Below are positions 25,502 through 34,239 of a DNA stretch of 64,000 nucleotides, in pieces. The stretch comes from Flavobacterium orientale. Its GTDB lineage: Bacteria > Bacteroidota > Bacteroidia > Flavobacteriales > Flavobacteriaceae. The notes under the pieces are model-generated. The model was not told where the DNA came from. It ran no database searches and was given only the letters and a program-made list of their open reading frames with translations. Each line of letters starts with the position of its first letter. Position 1 is the first letter of the stretch. Made by a program: the position numbers and the translations under genes. Location: positions 151,060 through 215,059 of the forward strand of contig NZ_BMFG01000006.1 in assembly GCF_014638005.1 (NCBI RefSeq), read 5' to 3'.

Positions 25502-26470
25502 TTATGACATATGCTTTTTTAACCATTTTAAAATGTAATCTAGTTTTTTTTGAGGATATAAGTCCAAACTTTGAATATTTAAAAACAACTTGTTAGTATT
25601 ATTTTCAATTGAATTCAATTTTAGTTTTAACCAAAATAAAGGTTTATCTGATGAGCCAAAATGGACTAACTGAAAATCGTTCTTTAACGTATAACTTTTA
25701 TTCTGAATTTCTAAATGAGCAGCTAAAGCTTGGATCATAAAATAGGAAGCATCTCTAAATCGATGCTTTATATTGTTAACCAAAATAGTTTCATTTTTAT
25801 CAAGAAAATCATTAATTATTGATTTTCTCATTGGAAAAGGGGTGTGATTTACTTTTAAATATTTTTTAAAATTCAGAATTTTGGCAATGTTTTCTTGAGC
25901 TTTTTTATAACCTAATTTTGAAATTCTTTTTTTCTTGAGACCGATAGATTCTAAAATTTTTTTCAGTTGGTCTGATTCATAATTATTCCAACGTCCTCTG
26001 AGAACCGGCTCTCTTTTTTCAGAAAAAAAATCAGACGGCTTCGTTTCATTTATTAGCAGCATATCATCATTAAAATAGATAAAATGTTCTGCTAAATCAG
26101 GAATTCTACTAATCATTGTTTCAATTGAATTGCTATTAAAAACAGGTAAATAATTTTCATAACCTTTAAAAATAGTTTTATGATCTACTACAATAACATT
26201 TTGAAAATCATTACTATTAATTAAAAAAGGTGGCGTTTGGTTATCGGTAACAACATAAATATTTCGAACATAAGGAGCGTATTTTTGAATTGATTTAATA
26301 CAAAATTCAATTTCATTAACTTGATAAAAACGAGTTAGAAATCCTTTTGATTGAAGTGACGATTTATTTTCTACATATTGAGCTAGTTTTTCAATATGCT
26401 TTTCATCATTTCCATCAACCCAAGTTATCACTGCATCAATATCAAAACCCATACTATTCTTATTAATCAT
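25502..26470 (-). CDS. Stealth-family sugar-phosphate transferase (capsular polysaccharide)
   Basis: About 322 residues from the ATG at 26470; the ATG at 26452 (MGFDIDAVITWVDG) is also possible. A longer frame starts at a TTG upstream of the promoter and is rejected. Stealth conserved regions are visible: CR1 DIDAVITWVDGND, CR2 with VYVVTDNQTPPF-like sequence (here NIYVVTDNQTPPFL) and EHFIYFNDDMLL, CR3 around VNHTPFPMRKSI, and a short CR4. These enzymes transfer sugar-1-phosphate in capsule or LPS synthesis, like GlcNAc-1-phosphotransferase. Confidence 0.87.
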   Translation of the reverse strand: MINKNSMGFDIDAVITWVDGNDEKHIEKLAQYVENKSSLQSKGFLTRFYQVNEIEFCIKSIQKYAPYVRNIYVVTDNQTPPFLINSNDFQNVIVVDHKTIFKGYENYLPVFNSNSIETMISRIPDLAEHFIYFNDDMLLINETKPSDFFSEKREPVLRGRWNNYESDQLKKILESIGLKKKRISKLGYKKAQENIAKILNFKKYLKVNHTPFPMRKSIINDFLDKNETILVNNIKHRFRDASYFMIQALAAHLEIQNKSYTLKNDFQLVHFGSSDKPLFWLKLKLNSIENNTNKLFLNIQSLDLYPQKKLDYILKWLKKHMS

Positions 26471-26478
26471 TATGGTTG

Positions 26479-26486
26479 CAAATTTA
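26479..26486 (-). promoter_or_regulatory. -7 promoter element TAAATTTG for the Stealth gene
   Basis: Exact TAnnTTTG on the minus strand, 8 bases before ATG 26470 and 26 bases before ATG 26452. This rules out the longer TTG-started frame. Confidence 0.45.
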
Positions 26487-26620
26487 TCAAAAGCTATTAG
26501 ATAAGTTCTTTTATTTGTGTTCAAATATAAGTAAAACTACCTGGTTTACTATATTTCATTTAACAATCTCTGATTCAATTTTAAACATTAATTTTTAATT
26601 TAATTCAAAATGATTATGGG

Positions 26621-26647
26621 TTGACAGTAAAAATAAATGTAATTTTG
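26621..26647 (+). promoter_or_regulatory. Complete -33/-7 promoter for glycosyltransferase
   Basis: TTG at 26621-26623 and TAATTTTG at 26640-26647 are separated by 16 bases, close to the flavobacterial consensus TTG-N17-23-TAnnTTTG. The ATG of the glycosyltransferase follows 20 bases later. Confidence 0.6.
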
Positions 26648-26667
26648 TCCCAATTAAATTATCATAA

Positions 26668-27480
26668 ATGCAAGTATCTGTAATAGTTAGTACCTACAAT
26701 GCCGAAGAATGGTTAGAAAAAGTATTAATTGGCTATAGTAATCAAACCTATAAAAATTTTGAAGTTATTATTGCTGATGATGGTTCAAGAGAATTAACAA
26801 AAGAATTAATTGATACTTATGCCGCTAATTATCCGGTTCCACTGCGTCATTTGTGGCATGAAGATTTAGGTTATCGTAGACAAGAAATTTTGAATGTTGC
26901 TATTCCTGATGCAAAGCATGAATACATTATCATGACTGACGGTGATTGCATTCCTAGAAAAGATTTTGTTGAAGTTCATGTTAAATATGCTGAAAAGGGA
27001 AGGTTTTTGTCAGGAGGATATTGCAAATTAGGAATGAAAGCCAGTAAAAAAATCACTAAAGACGATATTTTATCAAACATTTGTTTTAATGTAAAATGGC
27101 TATCTTCAATTGAAAAATTGAATTTATCAAATAAATTAAAATTGGGTGCAAACAATTTTCTTGCAACCATTTTAGATGTAATTTCACCCACAACACCTTC
27201 GTTTAATAATTGTAATTCTTCAGGATTTAAAGAAGATATGATTGCCATCAATGGTTACGATGAACGTATGAAATATGGAGGACCTGATAGAGAATTTGGT
27301 GAACGACTGGAAAACTATGGTATAAGAGGAAAACAAATCAGACATAAAGCAATTGTTTTACATCTTGATCATGCAAGAGGTTATAAAACTCCGGAATCCT
27401 TAGCGGCTAATCTTGCAATCAGAAAAGAAGTTCGTGATAAAAAAATTAAATGGACTCCTTTTGGGATAAAAAAGAATTAA
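26668..27480 (+). CDS. Family 2 glycosyltransferase with galactosyltransferase-like C-terminus
   Basis: 270 residues. The GT2 start is VSVIVSTYNAEEWLEKVLIG, the nucleotide-binding DDGS is in IIADDGSREL, the metal site is in MTDGDCIPRKDF, and a C-terminal region (FKEDMIAINGYDERMKYGGP) resembles the galactosyltransferase half of chondroitin/galactosyl synthases. It probably acts in capsule or LPS O-chain synthesis. It has its own promoter and is followed by a strong bidirectional terminator shared with dapD. Confidence 0.88.
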   Translation: MQVSVIVSTYNAEEWLEKVLIGYSNQTYKNFEVIIADDGSRELTKELIDTYAANYPVPLRHLWHEDLGYRRQEILNVAIPDAKHEYIIMTDGDCIPRKDFVEVHVKYAEKGRFLSGGYCKLGMKASKKITKDDILSNICFNVKWLSSIEKLNLSNKLKLGANNFLATILDVISPTTPSFNNCNSSGFKEDMIAINGYDERMKYGGPDREFGERLENYGIRGKQIRHKAIVLHLDHARGYKTPESLAANLAIRKEVRDKKIKWTPFGIKKN

Positions 27481-27481
27481 A

Positions 27482-27523
27482 AAAAATGTCTTAGTACTAT
27501 TTAAAATTTACTAAGACATTTTT
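27482..27523. terminator. Bidirectional intrinsic terminator
   Basis: Perfect 15-bp stem (AAAAATGTCTTAGTA pairs with 27509-27523) with a 12-base loop, flanked by A and T runs on both sides. It serves both the plus-strand glycosyltransferase and the convergent dapD gene. Confidence 0.85.
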
Positions 27524-27531
27524 ATATATAA

Positions 27532-28347
27532 TTAAACTGCAACGTTATATTCTCTCAAAGCATCATTCAAACTTGTCTTCAAATCAGTTGATGGTTTACG
27601 TGTTCCAATAATCAAAGCACACGGAACTTGAAAATCTCCGGCAGGAAACTTTTTTGTATAACTTCCCGGAATCACTACTGATCTTGCGGGAACAATACCT
27701 TTATATTCAATAGGAGTTGCTCCAGTTACATCAATAATTTTAGTGGAACCTGTCAAAACAACATTTGCACCAAGTACGGCTTCTTTTTCAACTCTAACAC
27801 CTTCAACAACGATACATCTTGAGCCAATAAATGCACCGTCTTCAATAATAACAGGAGCCGCTTGAAGGGGTTCTAAAACACCACCAATTCCAACACCACC
27901 ACTTAAATGTACGTCTTTACCAATTTGAGCACAACTTCCAACGGTAGCCCAGGTGTCAACCATAGTTCCTTCGTCCACATAAGCTCCAATATTCACATAG
28001 CTTGGCATTAGAATTACACCTTTAGAAATATAAGCTCCATGTCTGGCTACAGCATTTGGAACTACACGAATTCCTTTTTCGGCATAACCGTGTTTCAACG
28101 GAATTTTATCGTGGTATTCAAAAATGCCTGCTTCCAATGTTTCCATTTTTTGAATAGGGAAATACATAACTACAGCTTTTTTTACCCATTCGTTCACTTG
28201 CCACCCATCAGTTGTTGGTTCAGCAACACGAAGACTTCCGGAATCCAACAAATCAATAACTTTTCTAATTGCAGTTGTTGTGGTTTCTTCTTGCAATAAA
28301 GCTCTGTTTTCCCAAGCTTTTTCTATAATGTCTCTTAATTCGGTCAT
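27532..28347 (-). CDS. dapD: 2,3,4,5-tetrahydropyridine-2,6-dicarboxylate N-succinyltransferase
   Basis: 271 residues, the usual DapD length. The helical N-terminus begins TELRDIIEKAWENRALLQ. A left-handed beta-helix of hexapeptide repeats follows (GAYISKGVILMPSYVNIGAY, VDTWATVGSCAQIGKDVHLS, GVGIGGVLEPLQAAPVIIED). It catalyses the succinyl-CoA-dependent step of lysine/diaminopimelate synthesis. A perfect -7 element lies upstream on the minus strand. Confidence 0.96.
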   Translation of the reverse strand: MTELRDIIEKAWENRALLQEETTTTAIRKVIDLLDSGSLRVAEPTTDGWQVNEWVKKAVVMYFPIQKMETLEAGIFEYHDKIPLKHGYAEKGIRVVPNAVARHGAYISKGVILMPSYVNIGAYVDEGTMVDTWATVGSCAQIGKDVHLSGGVGIGGVLEPLQAAPVIIEDGAFIGSRCIVVEGVRVEKEAVLGANVVLTGSTKIIDVTGATPIEYKGIVPARSVVIPGSYTKKFPAGDFQVPCALIIGTRKPSTDLKTSLNDALREYNVAV

Positions 28348-28365
28348 CTTTTTTTAAAATTTCAA

Positions 28366-28373
28366 CAAAGATA
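28366..28373 (-). promoter_or_regulatory. -7 promoter element TATCTTTG for dapD
   Basis: Exact TAnnTTTG on the minus strand, 18 bases before the dapD ATG. Confidence 0.5.
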
Positions 28374-28472
28374 AAATCTTTTAAAATATAAAGTGGTTTG
28401 GTTTTTGTAAAAGAGAGGAAAATCAAAAACATTTTTTATTAAATTTGTTAGAATTACTAAAATCTTAAAATC

Positions 28473-29321
28473 ATGAAAACAAAATTTTATTTTATTGCAA
28501 CTCTAGTGGTTATTATGATTAGTTGTGCTAAAAAAGAAAAAGCACAAGATAGTGCAGAAGAAGTATCAGATTCTATGGAAGTTGTAAAACCGGATATGCA
28601 TACAGCTAAAACTTCATTGGATTATATGGGCCATTATTCCGGAGTAACACCATGTGCAGATTGTGAAGGTATTGAAACTTCAATTTCATTAGAAGATGAA
28701 AAAAATTATGTTTTGAAAACGAAATATTTAGGTAAAAAAGATGCTAAAGTTTATGAGCAAAGAGGTGTTTATTCTTGGAACGAAGCTGGTAATACTATTA
28801 TTTTAGAAGGTATCGAGAATGGACCAACTCACTATTTTGTTGGAGAAAATACGTTAACTCAACTAGATTTAGAAGGAAATAAAATTGAAGGTAATTTGGC
28901 TGATAAGTATGTTTTAACCAAAGGCGAAGCTCCTGTAGCTCAAAATACTTCTGAAAAATCAACAACTAAATCATATTCAATTCGCGATACAAAATGGCAA
29001 TTGATTGAATTGAATGGAAAACCGGTTGAAAATAAAAATAAGTCAACAAAAGAAATGTTTTTACAGTTAAATGCGGAAAATCGTTATGCGGCTTTTGCGG
29101 GTTGTAATAACATGATGGGAGGCTATGAATTAAAAGAAGATGCTTTGCGAATTAAATTTTCAAAAGGAGCATCTACCATGATGGCTTGTCCGGATTTGTT
29201 AACAGAACAAGAGTTTGCAGCAGTTTTAGAATTGGTCGACAATTATAGTTTGAATGGTGAAAACATGTCACTTAATAAAGCGAGAATGGCACCACTAGCT
29301 AGATTTAAAGCAATAAAATAA
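28473..29321 (+). CDS. NlpE-META domain lipoprotein
   Basis: 282 residues. A lipoprotein signal ends at the lipid-anchored Cys in VVIMISCAKKEK (residue 18). The NlpE-like domain (about 48-145) has YSGVTPCADCEGIETSISLE, with the CADC pair. The META domain (about 175-282) has TKWQLIELNGKPV, FAGCNNMMGGYEL and STMMACPDLL. It is an envelope lipoprotein; NlpE senses surface or copper stress in enterobacteria, but that role is not shown here. A terminator follows the stop. Confidence 0.88.
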   Translation: MKTKFYFIATLVVIMISCAKKEKAQDSAEEVSDSMEVVKPDMHTAKTSLDYMGHYSGVTPCADCEGIETSISLEDEKNYVLKTKYLGKKDAKVYEQRGVYSWNEAGNTIILEGIENGPTHYFVGENTLTQLDLEGNKIEGNLADKYVLTKGEAPVAQNTSEKSTTKSYSIRDTKWQLIELNGKPVENKNKSTKEMFLQLNAENRYAAFAGCNNMMGGYELKEDALRIKFSKGASTMMACPDLLTEQEFAAVLELVDNYSLNGENMSLNKARMAPLARFKAIK

Positions 29322-29327
29322 ATTGAT

Positions 29328-29358
29328 AAATCCTCTTGAAAAAGAGGATTGTTTTATT
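29328..29358 (+). terminator. Intrinsic terminator after the NlpE-META gene
   Basis: AATCCTCTT and AAGAGGATT form a 9-bp stem with a GAAA loop (29338-29341), followed by GTTTTATTTT. Confidence 0.75.
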
Positions 29359-29398
29359 TTCTACCTACCAAAAACATATCTTTACAAAAAAAAAAATA

Positions 29399-29815
29399 AT
29401 GCCTCGAATTCTCGCTATAGATTACGGAATCAAACGAACCGGAATTGCTGTTACCGATGAACTACAAATTATTGCATCGGGTTTAACAACGATTCCCTCT
29501 GAAACGTTGATTTCCTTTTTGAAAGATTATTTTTCTAAAGAAAAAGTGGCGGTAGTTTTAATAGGCGAACCCAAACAAATGAATGGTTTACCATCGGAAA
29601 GTGCACCAATCATCGAAAAATTTGTAGCAACTTTTGCTACAGAATTTCCGGAAATGAAAGTAGTTCGTGTGGATGAACGATTCACTTCTAAAATGGCGTT
29701 TCAAACTATGATTGACAGTGGTTTGAGTAAAAAACAAAGACAAAACAAAGGATTGGTTGATGAAATTGCGGCCACTATTTTGCTCCAAGATTATTTGACT
29801 CGCAAAATGTTTTAA
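29399..29815 (+). CDS. ruvX: Putative pre-16S rRNA nuclease / Holliday junction resolvase YqgF
   Basis: 138 residues from the ATG at 29399 (MPRILAIDYGIKRTGIAV); a frame extending to 29336 runs through the preceding terminator and is rejected. Family motifs are AIDYGIKRTGIAVTDEL (catalytic Asp in DYG), LIGEPKQMNG, RVDERFTSKMA and KGLVDEIAATILLQDYL. YqgF/RuvX processes the 5' end of 16S rRNA in bacteria; the resolvase name is historical. It precedes def. Confidence 0.93.
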   Translation: MPRILAIDYGIKRTGIAVTDELQIIASGLTTIPSETLISFLKDYFSKEKVAVVLIGEPKQMNGLPSESAPIIEKFVATFATEFPEMKVVRVDERFTSKMAFQTMIDSGLSKKQRQNKGLVDEIAATILLQDYLTRKMF

Positions 29816-29857
29816 TTTTCATTTTAATTCAAACCACTTAAAAAAGAAATCTTTTAT

Positions 29858-29865
29858 TACTTTTG
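29858..29865 (+). promoter_or_regulatory. -7 promoter element TACTTTTG for def
   Basis: Exact TAnnTTTG, 48 bases before the def ATG at 29913. It supports a separate promoter between ruvX and def. Confidence 0.4.
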
Positions 29866-29912
29866 CATCCTGATTTACAAAAAAGTTTTTGAATACTTTT
29901 AAATTCTCATTA

Positions 29913-30500
29913 ATGATTTTACCCATTGTAGGCTACGGAGATCCGGTATTGCGAAAAGTTGGCGAACCAATTGCTTCGGATTATCCAAAACTTAAAGAAT
30001 TAATTGAAACCATGTATGAAACCATGCACAATGCTTATGGCGTTGGTTTGGCTGCTCCACAAATTGGTTTAGCAATCAGGTTATTTATAGTAGATACAGA
30101 ACCTTTCAGTGAAAGTGATGATTTGAATGAATTGGAAAAAGAACAATTAAAGTCATTCAAAAAAACGTTTATAAATGCTAAAATTCTGAAAGAAGAAGGT
30201 GAAGAATGGGGATTTAATGAAGGTTGTTTGAGTATTCCTGATGTAAGGGAGGATGTTTACCGAAAAGGAAAAATTACAATTGAATACTGCGAAGAAGATT
30301 TTATCACAAAAACTGAAGTATTTGACGGGTTAATCGCCAGAGTTATTCAGCATGAATACGATCATATTGAAGGGATTTTGTTTACAGACAAACTTTCTAC
30401 GTTAAAGAAAACATTAATTAAAAAAAGATTACAAAACATTATGGAAGGTAAAATTAGAGCCGACTATAAAATGAAATTTTTCAACAAAAAAGGCAGATAA
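29913..30500 (+). CDS. def: Peptide deformylase
   Basis: 195 residues from the ATG at 29913 (MILPIVGYGDPVLR). All three catalytic motifs are present: GVGLAAPQIG, EGCLS, and QHEYDHIEG (HExxH, metal-binding histidines with the EGCLS cysteine). It removes the formyl group from nascent chains. It carries an insertion (about 75-90, ELEKEQLKSFKKT) common in Bacteroidota enzymes. The gene order ruvX-def-DUF5606-mazG is a conserved flavobacterial cluster. Confidence 0.95.
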   Translation: MILPIVGYGDPVLRKVGEPIASDYPKLKELIETMYETMHNAYGVGLAAPQIGLAIRLFIVDTEPFSESDDLNELEKEQLKSFKKTFINAKILKEEGEEWGFNEGCLSIPDVREDVYRKGKITIEYCEEDFITKTEVFDGLIARVIQHEYDHIEGILFTDKLSTLKKTLIKKRLQNIMEGKIRADYKMKFFNKKGR

Positions 30501-30553
30501 CTTTTTTCAATTTAAAAAAATAAAACGATTAAAAATTATATAAAATAATAAAA

Positions 30554-30976
30554 ATGAGTTTACAAAAAATATTAGCTATTTCAGGAAAACCGGGATTATT
30601 TGAATTAAAAGTACAAACTCGCACAGGTTTTGTTGCAGAATCACTATTAGACGGAAAAAGAATAACTGTAGGAATGCGTAGCAACGTAAGTTTACTTTCT
30701 GAAATTGCAGTTTATACTTATGATGAAGAGATAAAATTAGCTCAAGTTTTTAAAGCAATCGCAACCAAAGAAAATGAAGGTCCTTCAATTTCTCACAAAG
30801 AAGATAATGCCGTTTTAACCACTTATTTCAGAGAAGTATTACCTGATTTTGATGAAGAGCGAGTGTATGTATCAGATATTAAAAAAATTATCAATTGGTA
30901 TAACTTACTTCAACCAAAAGGTTTAATCACTCTTGAAGTTTTAGAGGAAGCATTGAAAGAACAACCGGCTGAATAA
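30554..30976 (+). CDS. DUF5606 family protein
   Basis: 140 residues, no signal or membrane segment. The start SLQKILAISGKPGLFELK and the middle TRTGFVAESLLDGKRITVG mark the DUF5606 family, which is restricted largely to Flavobacteriales. Function unknown. It lies between def and mazG and ends at a hairpin terminator. Confidence 0.82.
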   Translation: MSLQKILAISGKPGLFELKVQTRTGFVAESLLDGKRITVGMRSNVSLLSEIAVYTYDEEIKLAQVFKAIATKENEGPSISHKEDNAVLTTYFREVLPDFDEERVYVSDIKKIINWYNLLQPKGLITLEVLEEALKEQPAE

Positions 30977-30999
30977 TGTTTATAAATTAATTGAAGTTG

Positions 31000-31030
31000 A
31001 ATCCTGCTTTCGAGCAGGATTTTTTATTTT
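31000..31030 (+). terminator. Intrinsic terminator after DUF5606
   Basis: AATCCTGCT (31000-31008) pairs with AGCAGGATT (31013-31021), enclosing a TTCG tetraloop, then TTTTATTTTT. It is a stable UUCG hairpin. Confidence 0.85.
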
Positions 31031-31047
31031 TACACAAATCCTTATTT

Positions 31048-31827
31048 ATGAATTCTAGACAACAACAATTGCAAGCTTTTAGCAGATTACTTGATATCAT
31101 GGACGATTTGCGTGAAAAATGTCCGTGGGATAAAAAGCAAACCTTAGAAAGTTTACGCCATCTTACCATCGAAGAAACCTACGAATTAGGAGATGCCATT
31201 TTGGATAACGATTTGCAGGAAATCAAAAAGGAATTGGGTGATTTATTGTTACATATTGTTTTTTATGCCAAAATCGGTAGCGAAACCAATGATTTTGACA
31301 TTGCAGATGTAGCCAATAGTATTTGTGATAAATTAATAGATCGTCATCCACACATTTACGGAGATGTGGTTGTTGCCAATGAAGAAGAAGTGAAACAAAA
31401 TTGGGAAAAACTAAAATTAAAAGAAGGTAAAAAATCAGTTTTGGAAGGTGTACCGAAAAGCTTGCCAGCACTTGTTAAAGCAAGCCGAATTCAAGACAAA
31501 GTGAAAGGCGTTGGTTTTGATTGGGAAGAACCACATCAAGTTTTGGATAAAGTTCAGGAAGAAATTTCAGAATTTCAGGAAGAAGTAAAATCAGGAAATT
31601 TTGAAAAAATGGAAGCCGAATTTGGCGATGTTTTGTTTTCGATGATCAATTATGCACGGTTTTTAAAAATCAATCCCGAAGATGCTTTGGAGCGAACCAA
31701 CAAAAAATTCATGAAACGGTTTATGTACCTCGAAAGTAAAGCAGGTGAATTAGGAAAACCCCTTTCAGATATGACTTTAGCTGAAATGGATGTGTTTTGG
31801 GAAGAAGCAAAAAAGTTGCCAAAATAA
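31048..31827 (+). CDS. mazG: Nucleoside triphosphate pyrophosphohydrolase MazG
   Basis: 259 residues from the ATG at 31048 (MNSRQQQLQAFSRLLDIMDD); a longer frame from 30991 would read through the upstream terminator. Two MazG domains: CPWDKKQTLESLRHLTIEET with EELGDLLLHIVFYAK in the first, and EEISEFQEEVKSGNFEKMEA with EFGDVLFSMINYAR in the second. E-E-x-x-E and D/E motifs bind Mg. It hydrolyses NTPs to NMPs, limiting aberrant nucleotides and perhaps (p)ppGpp. Confidence 0.95.
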   Translation: MNSRQQQLQAFSRLLDIMDDLREKCPWDKKQTLESLRHLTIEETYELGDAILDNDLQEIKKELGDLLLHIVFYAKIGSETNDFDIADVANSICDKLIDRHPHIYGDVVVANEEEVKQNWEKLKLKEGKKSVLEGVPKSLPALVKASRIQDKVKGVGFDWEEPHQVLDKVQEEISEFQEEVKSGNFEKMEAEFGDVLFSMINYARFLKINPEDALERTNKKFMKRFMYLESKAGELGKPLSDMTLAEMDVFWEEAKKLPK

Positions 31828-31847
31828 TTTGTATTTTAAATATTTAT

Positions 31848-32477
31848 TTACTCTCCCAAATTATAAATCTCCATAATATCTTTTAAAACCTCTTTAAAGT
31901 CAATTTTCAAATCGATTAATTTTCCGGAATGAATGTCAAAAACCCATCCGTGAACTTGCAAATTTCTTTCGCGATACGCTTTTTGAACGGCGGCAGTTTT
32001 AATTAAATTGACACATTGTTCCTGAACATTCAATTCAACTAAACGATTATATCGTGCGTTTTCATCAGTAATAGCATTCAATTCTTTTTTATGAAGACGA
32101 TACACATCGCGAATGTTACGTAACCACGGATTTAAAATTCCTAGATCCTTGGCTTCCATTGCAGCTTTAACGCCACCGCAAAAATAATGTCCGCAAACCA
32201 CAACGTGATTTACTTTCAAATGATCCACGGCATAATTTAAAACCGACATTACATTTAAATCGATACTAATCACCATATTGGCAATATTTCGGTGCACAAA
32301 AACTTCTCCGGGTTGCACACCCATTAAATCTTCGGCTGTAACCCGACTATCGGAACAACCAATGTAGAGAATTTCAGGGCTTTGTCCTTTTGATAAATTT
32401 TCAAAATAATTGCCATCTACCGCTAGTTTTTCAGCAATCCATTTTTCGTTGTTTTTAAATACTTTTTCAATTTCCAT
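31848..32477 (-). CDS. Beta-class carbonic anhydrase
   Basis: 209 residues. The zinc ligands are in the family motifs CSDSRVTAEDLMG (Cys and the Asp-Arg dyad) and HVVVCGHYFCGGVKAA (His and Cys). It interconverts CO2 and bicarbonate in the cytoplasm. It is the last gene of an operon with a bestrophin-like channel (17 bases upstream) and a K+ channel, so it could be linked to bicarbonate/anion transport. Confidence 0.95.
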   Translation of the reverse strand: MEIEKVFKNNEKWIAEKLAVDGNYFENLSKGQSPEILYIGCSDSRVTAEDLMGVQPGEVFVHRNIANMVISIDLNVMSVLNYAVDHLKVNHVVVCGHYFCGGVKAAMEAKDLGILNPWLRNIRDVYRLHKKELNAITDENARYNRLVELNVQEQCVNLIKTAAVQKAYRERNLQVHGWVFDIHSGKLIDLKIDFKEVLKDIMEIYNLGE

Positions 32478-32494
32478 AACTGGTTTTTTTAGAT

Positions 32495-33481
32495 TTACAT
32501 TAAAATTTTATTTTCTGCAGTTATTGGCGAAGGAAGATTTTCTTCATCTAACATATCTCTTAAATCGATTTCAATTGTTCGGCTTAACGCTGTTATTGGA
32601 ACATCGTTCGCACTTCCTTCAAATGGATTTTCGGTGCTTTCGCCTACTTTTTCCATCGATACAAAAACCCACGAAACTACTATGCTAAAAGGAATTGTTA
32701 ACCAAACATAATGCTCTCCCAATTTTTGAAATTCGTTTAACATACCAAACGGTAATAAAATCACAAACAACCAAATAAAGAATAAATTGATGCTGGCAAA
32801 TTGCCGTGGATAAGGAAAGTTTTTAATTCGCTCGCATTTTCCTTGTTGATCGTATAAATCGGCTAAACGTTTTTCCATTTCAACATATTGAAAATTTTCG
32901 ATTTTTCCTTGTTGATATAATTCGGCTATTCGCTTGGATTGAAAAGCAATGAGTTGCGTAGCTCTGTTCTTTTTTGATAAGATGTACTTTTGTTCTTCTT
33001 CGGATAAATATTTTTTTAATTCTTCCTCCAACGGAATTGATTTTTCTAAAATAGTAAACAAACGGCTGTATTCAACGTTATAACTTTTGGTCATATTTTC
33101 CCAATTCCTGGGTTCTCTCAATTGATAACGCAAAGCAGTCAACCAAGCACAATGACGATAAATTAATTCCTGATGAATGGTTTTATCCGCTATAACAAAA
33201 TCTTTTGTCATTATTCCCCAAGAGCGACTCGAATTGACGATTGCTCCCCAAATTTGACGAGCTTCCCACAAGCGATTATAGGTTTGCGTATTTTTAAAAC
33301 CAATTATAAAGGCTGCAGCTGTACCAACCAAAGCAATCGGAACCCACGGGATGGACATCCATTTGCATTCAAACAACTGAAAAAGTAGGGTAGGGATTAT
33401 GGCTAAAAGAAGTAGCACATAAATGTCTCTTCTTGTCCAAAATAAAAATTCTTTGAGTGAATAATGTCTTCCTGAGTGCAT
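32495..33481 (-). CDS. Bestrophin-family (UPF0187) ion channel
   Basis: 328 residues with four hydrophobic segments. The family features are an N-terminal SLKEFLFWTRRDIYVLLLLA, AFIIGFKNTQTYNRLWEARQ, WGAIVNSSRSWGIM and PFEGSANDVPITALSRTIEI. The FKNTxxYxRxWEAR motif is characteristic of bacterial bestrophins. These form pentameric anion or cation channels; bicarbonate is conducted by some homologues. It lies 3 bases downstream of a K+ channel gene and just before carbonic anhydrase. Confidence 0.92.
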   Translation of the reverse strand: MHSGRHYSLKEFLFWTRRDIYVLLLLAIIPTLLFQLFECKWMSIPWVPIALVGTAAAFIIGFKNTQTYNRLWEARQIWGAIVNSSRSWGIMTKDFVIADKTIHQELIYRHCAWLTALRYQLREPRNWENMTKSYNVEYSRLFTILEKSIPLEEELKKYLSEEEQKYILSKKNRATQLIAFQSKRIAELYQQGKIENFQYVEMEKRLADLYDQQGKCERIKNFPYPRQFASINLFFIWLFVILLPFGMLNEFQKLGEHYVWLTIPFSIVVSWVFVSMEKVGESTENPFEGSANDVPITALSRTIEIDLRDMLDEENLPSPITAENKILM

Positions 33482-33484
33482 AAA

Positions 33485-34165
33485 TTATTTTTTTATTTCT
33501 GAATGTGAAACATATTTGCTAATCATAATTCCAACCAAAACAACAGAGTAAAATTGCCCTGCAATTCCCATCATCGATGTACCTAATTTTGCATAATGAT
33601 TATTGGGAGTGATGTCCCCAAAACCAATGCTGGTAATACATACACTACAAAAATAAACGATGTCTAAATAAACCGTTGTAAAATTTGTCTCGTCAATTCC
33701 TTTAAATGAATTCGGAATAAAATTGTATAAAAAGAACATACAAAATATGCCAATTTCAATTAATAACAAATAACCACAAGCCGAAGCAGTCACCACATCT
33801 GCATTGATATAACTCGGTTTTAATAAAAATTGCAGAATTTCAATAAAGATGATTGTAAAAAAAGCAATATGAACCAAACTGATTAAGTCTAAAATTGTAG
33901 TATTTGGCGTTACAAAAACTAAATAAATGGGAAGTAAAACGACTAAAACTGAAAGTATATTTTTGAGAAATCGTTTGGTTTTATTTTTTTCGTAAAAAAC
34001 AGCAAAACTTGAAACTCCCAGCAAAAACATGTTAATTGGCCAAAGTACATCGGCATAAAAAGCTAAATCACTACAACCTATTCCGATGAATAAATGTAAT
34101 AAAATTGCAAAAAGAAGAATTTCGTATTTTCTTTTGTGGAAAATAGGAGGTAGAATTTTACTCAT
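33485..34165 (-). CDS. Two-pore-helix potassium channel-family protein
   Basis: 226 residues with about five to six hydrophobic segments. The pore has the selectivity-filter sequence TSIGFGDITP before the last membrane segment (GQFYSVVLVGIMISKYVS). No cyclic-nucleotide or RCK domain follows. It forms a K+ pore, probably as a tetramer. It is the first gene of the K+ channel-bestrophin-carbonic anhydrase operon. Confidence 0.85.
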   Translation of the reverse strand: MSKILPPIFHKRKYEILLFAILLHLFIGIGCSDLAFYADVLWPINMFLLGVSSFAVFYEKNKTKRFLKNILSVLVVLLPIYLVFVTPNTTILDLISLVHIAFFTIIFIEILQFLLKPSYINADVVTASACGYLLLIEIGIFCMFFLYNFIPNSFKGIDETNFTTVYLDIVYFCSVCITSIGFGDITPNNHYAKLGTSMMGIAGQFYSVVLVGIMISKYVSHSEIKK

Positions 34166-34193
34166 TTTAATAAAATAAGGTTAAAAATAAAAA

Positions 34194-34217
34194 AAAACTG
34201 TTTAAAAAAACAGTTTT
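34194..34217 (-). terminator. Terminator-like hairpin after the fnr gene
   Basis: AAAACTGTTT and AAACAGTTTT form a 10-bp stem with an AAAA loop, with further A/T runs on each side. It ends the minus-strand fnr transcript before the K+ channel operon. Confidence 0.6.
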
Positions 34218-34239
34218 AAAATATACTTTATCCAAAAAA

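Noticed and set aside
29336..29398. Longer ruvX frame
   Set aside because: It would start inside the terminator hairpin of the preceding gene.
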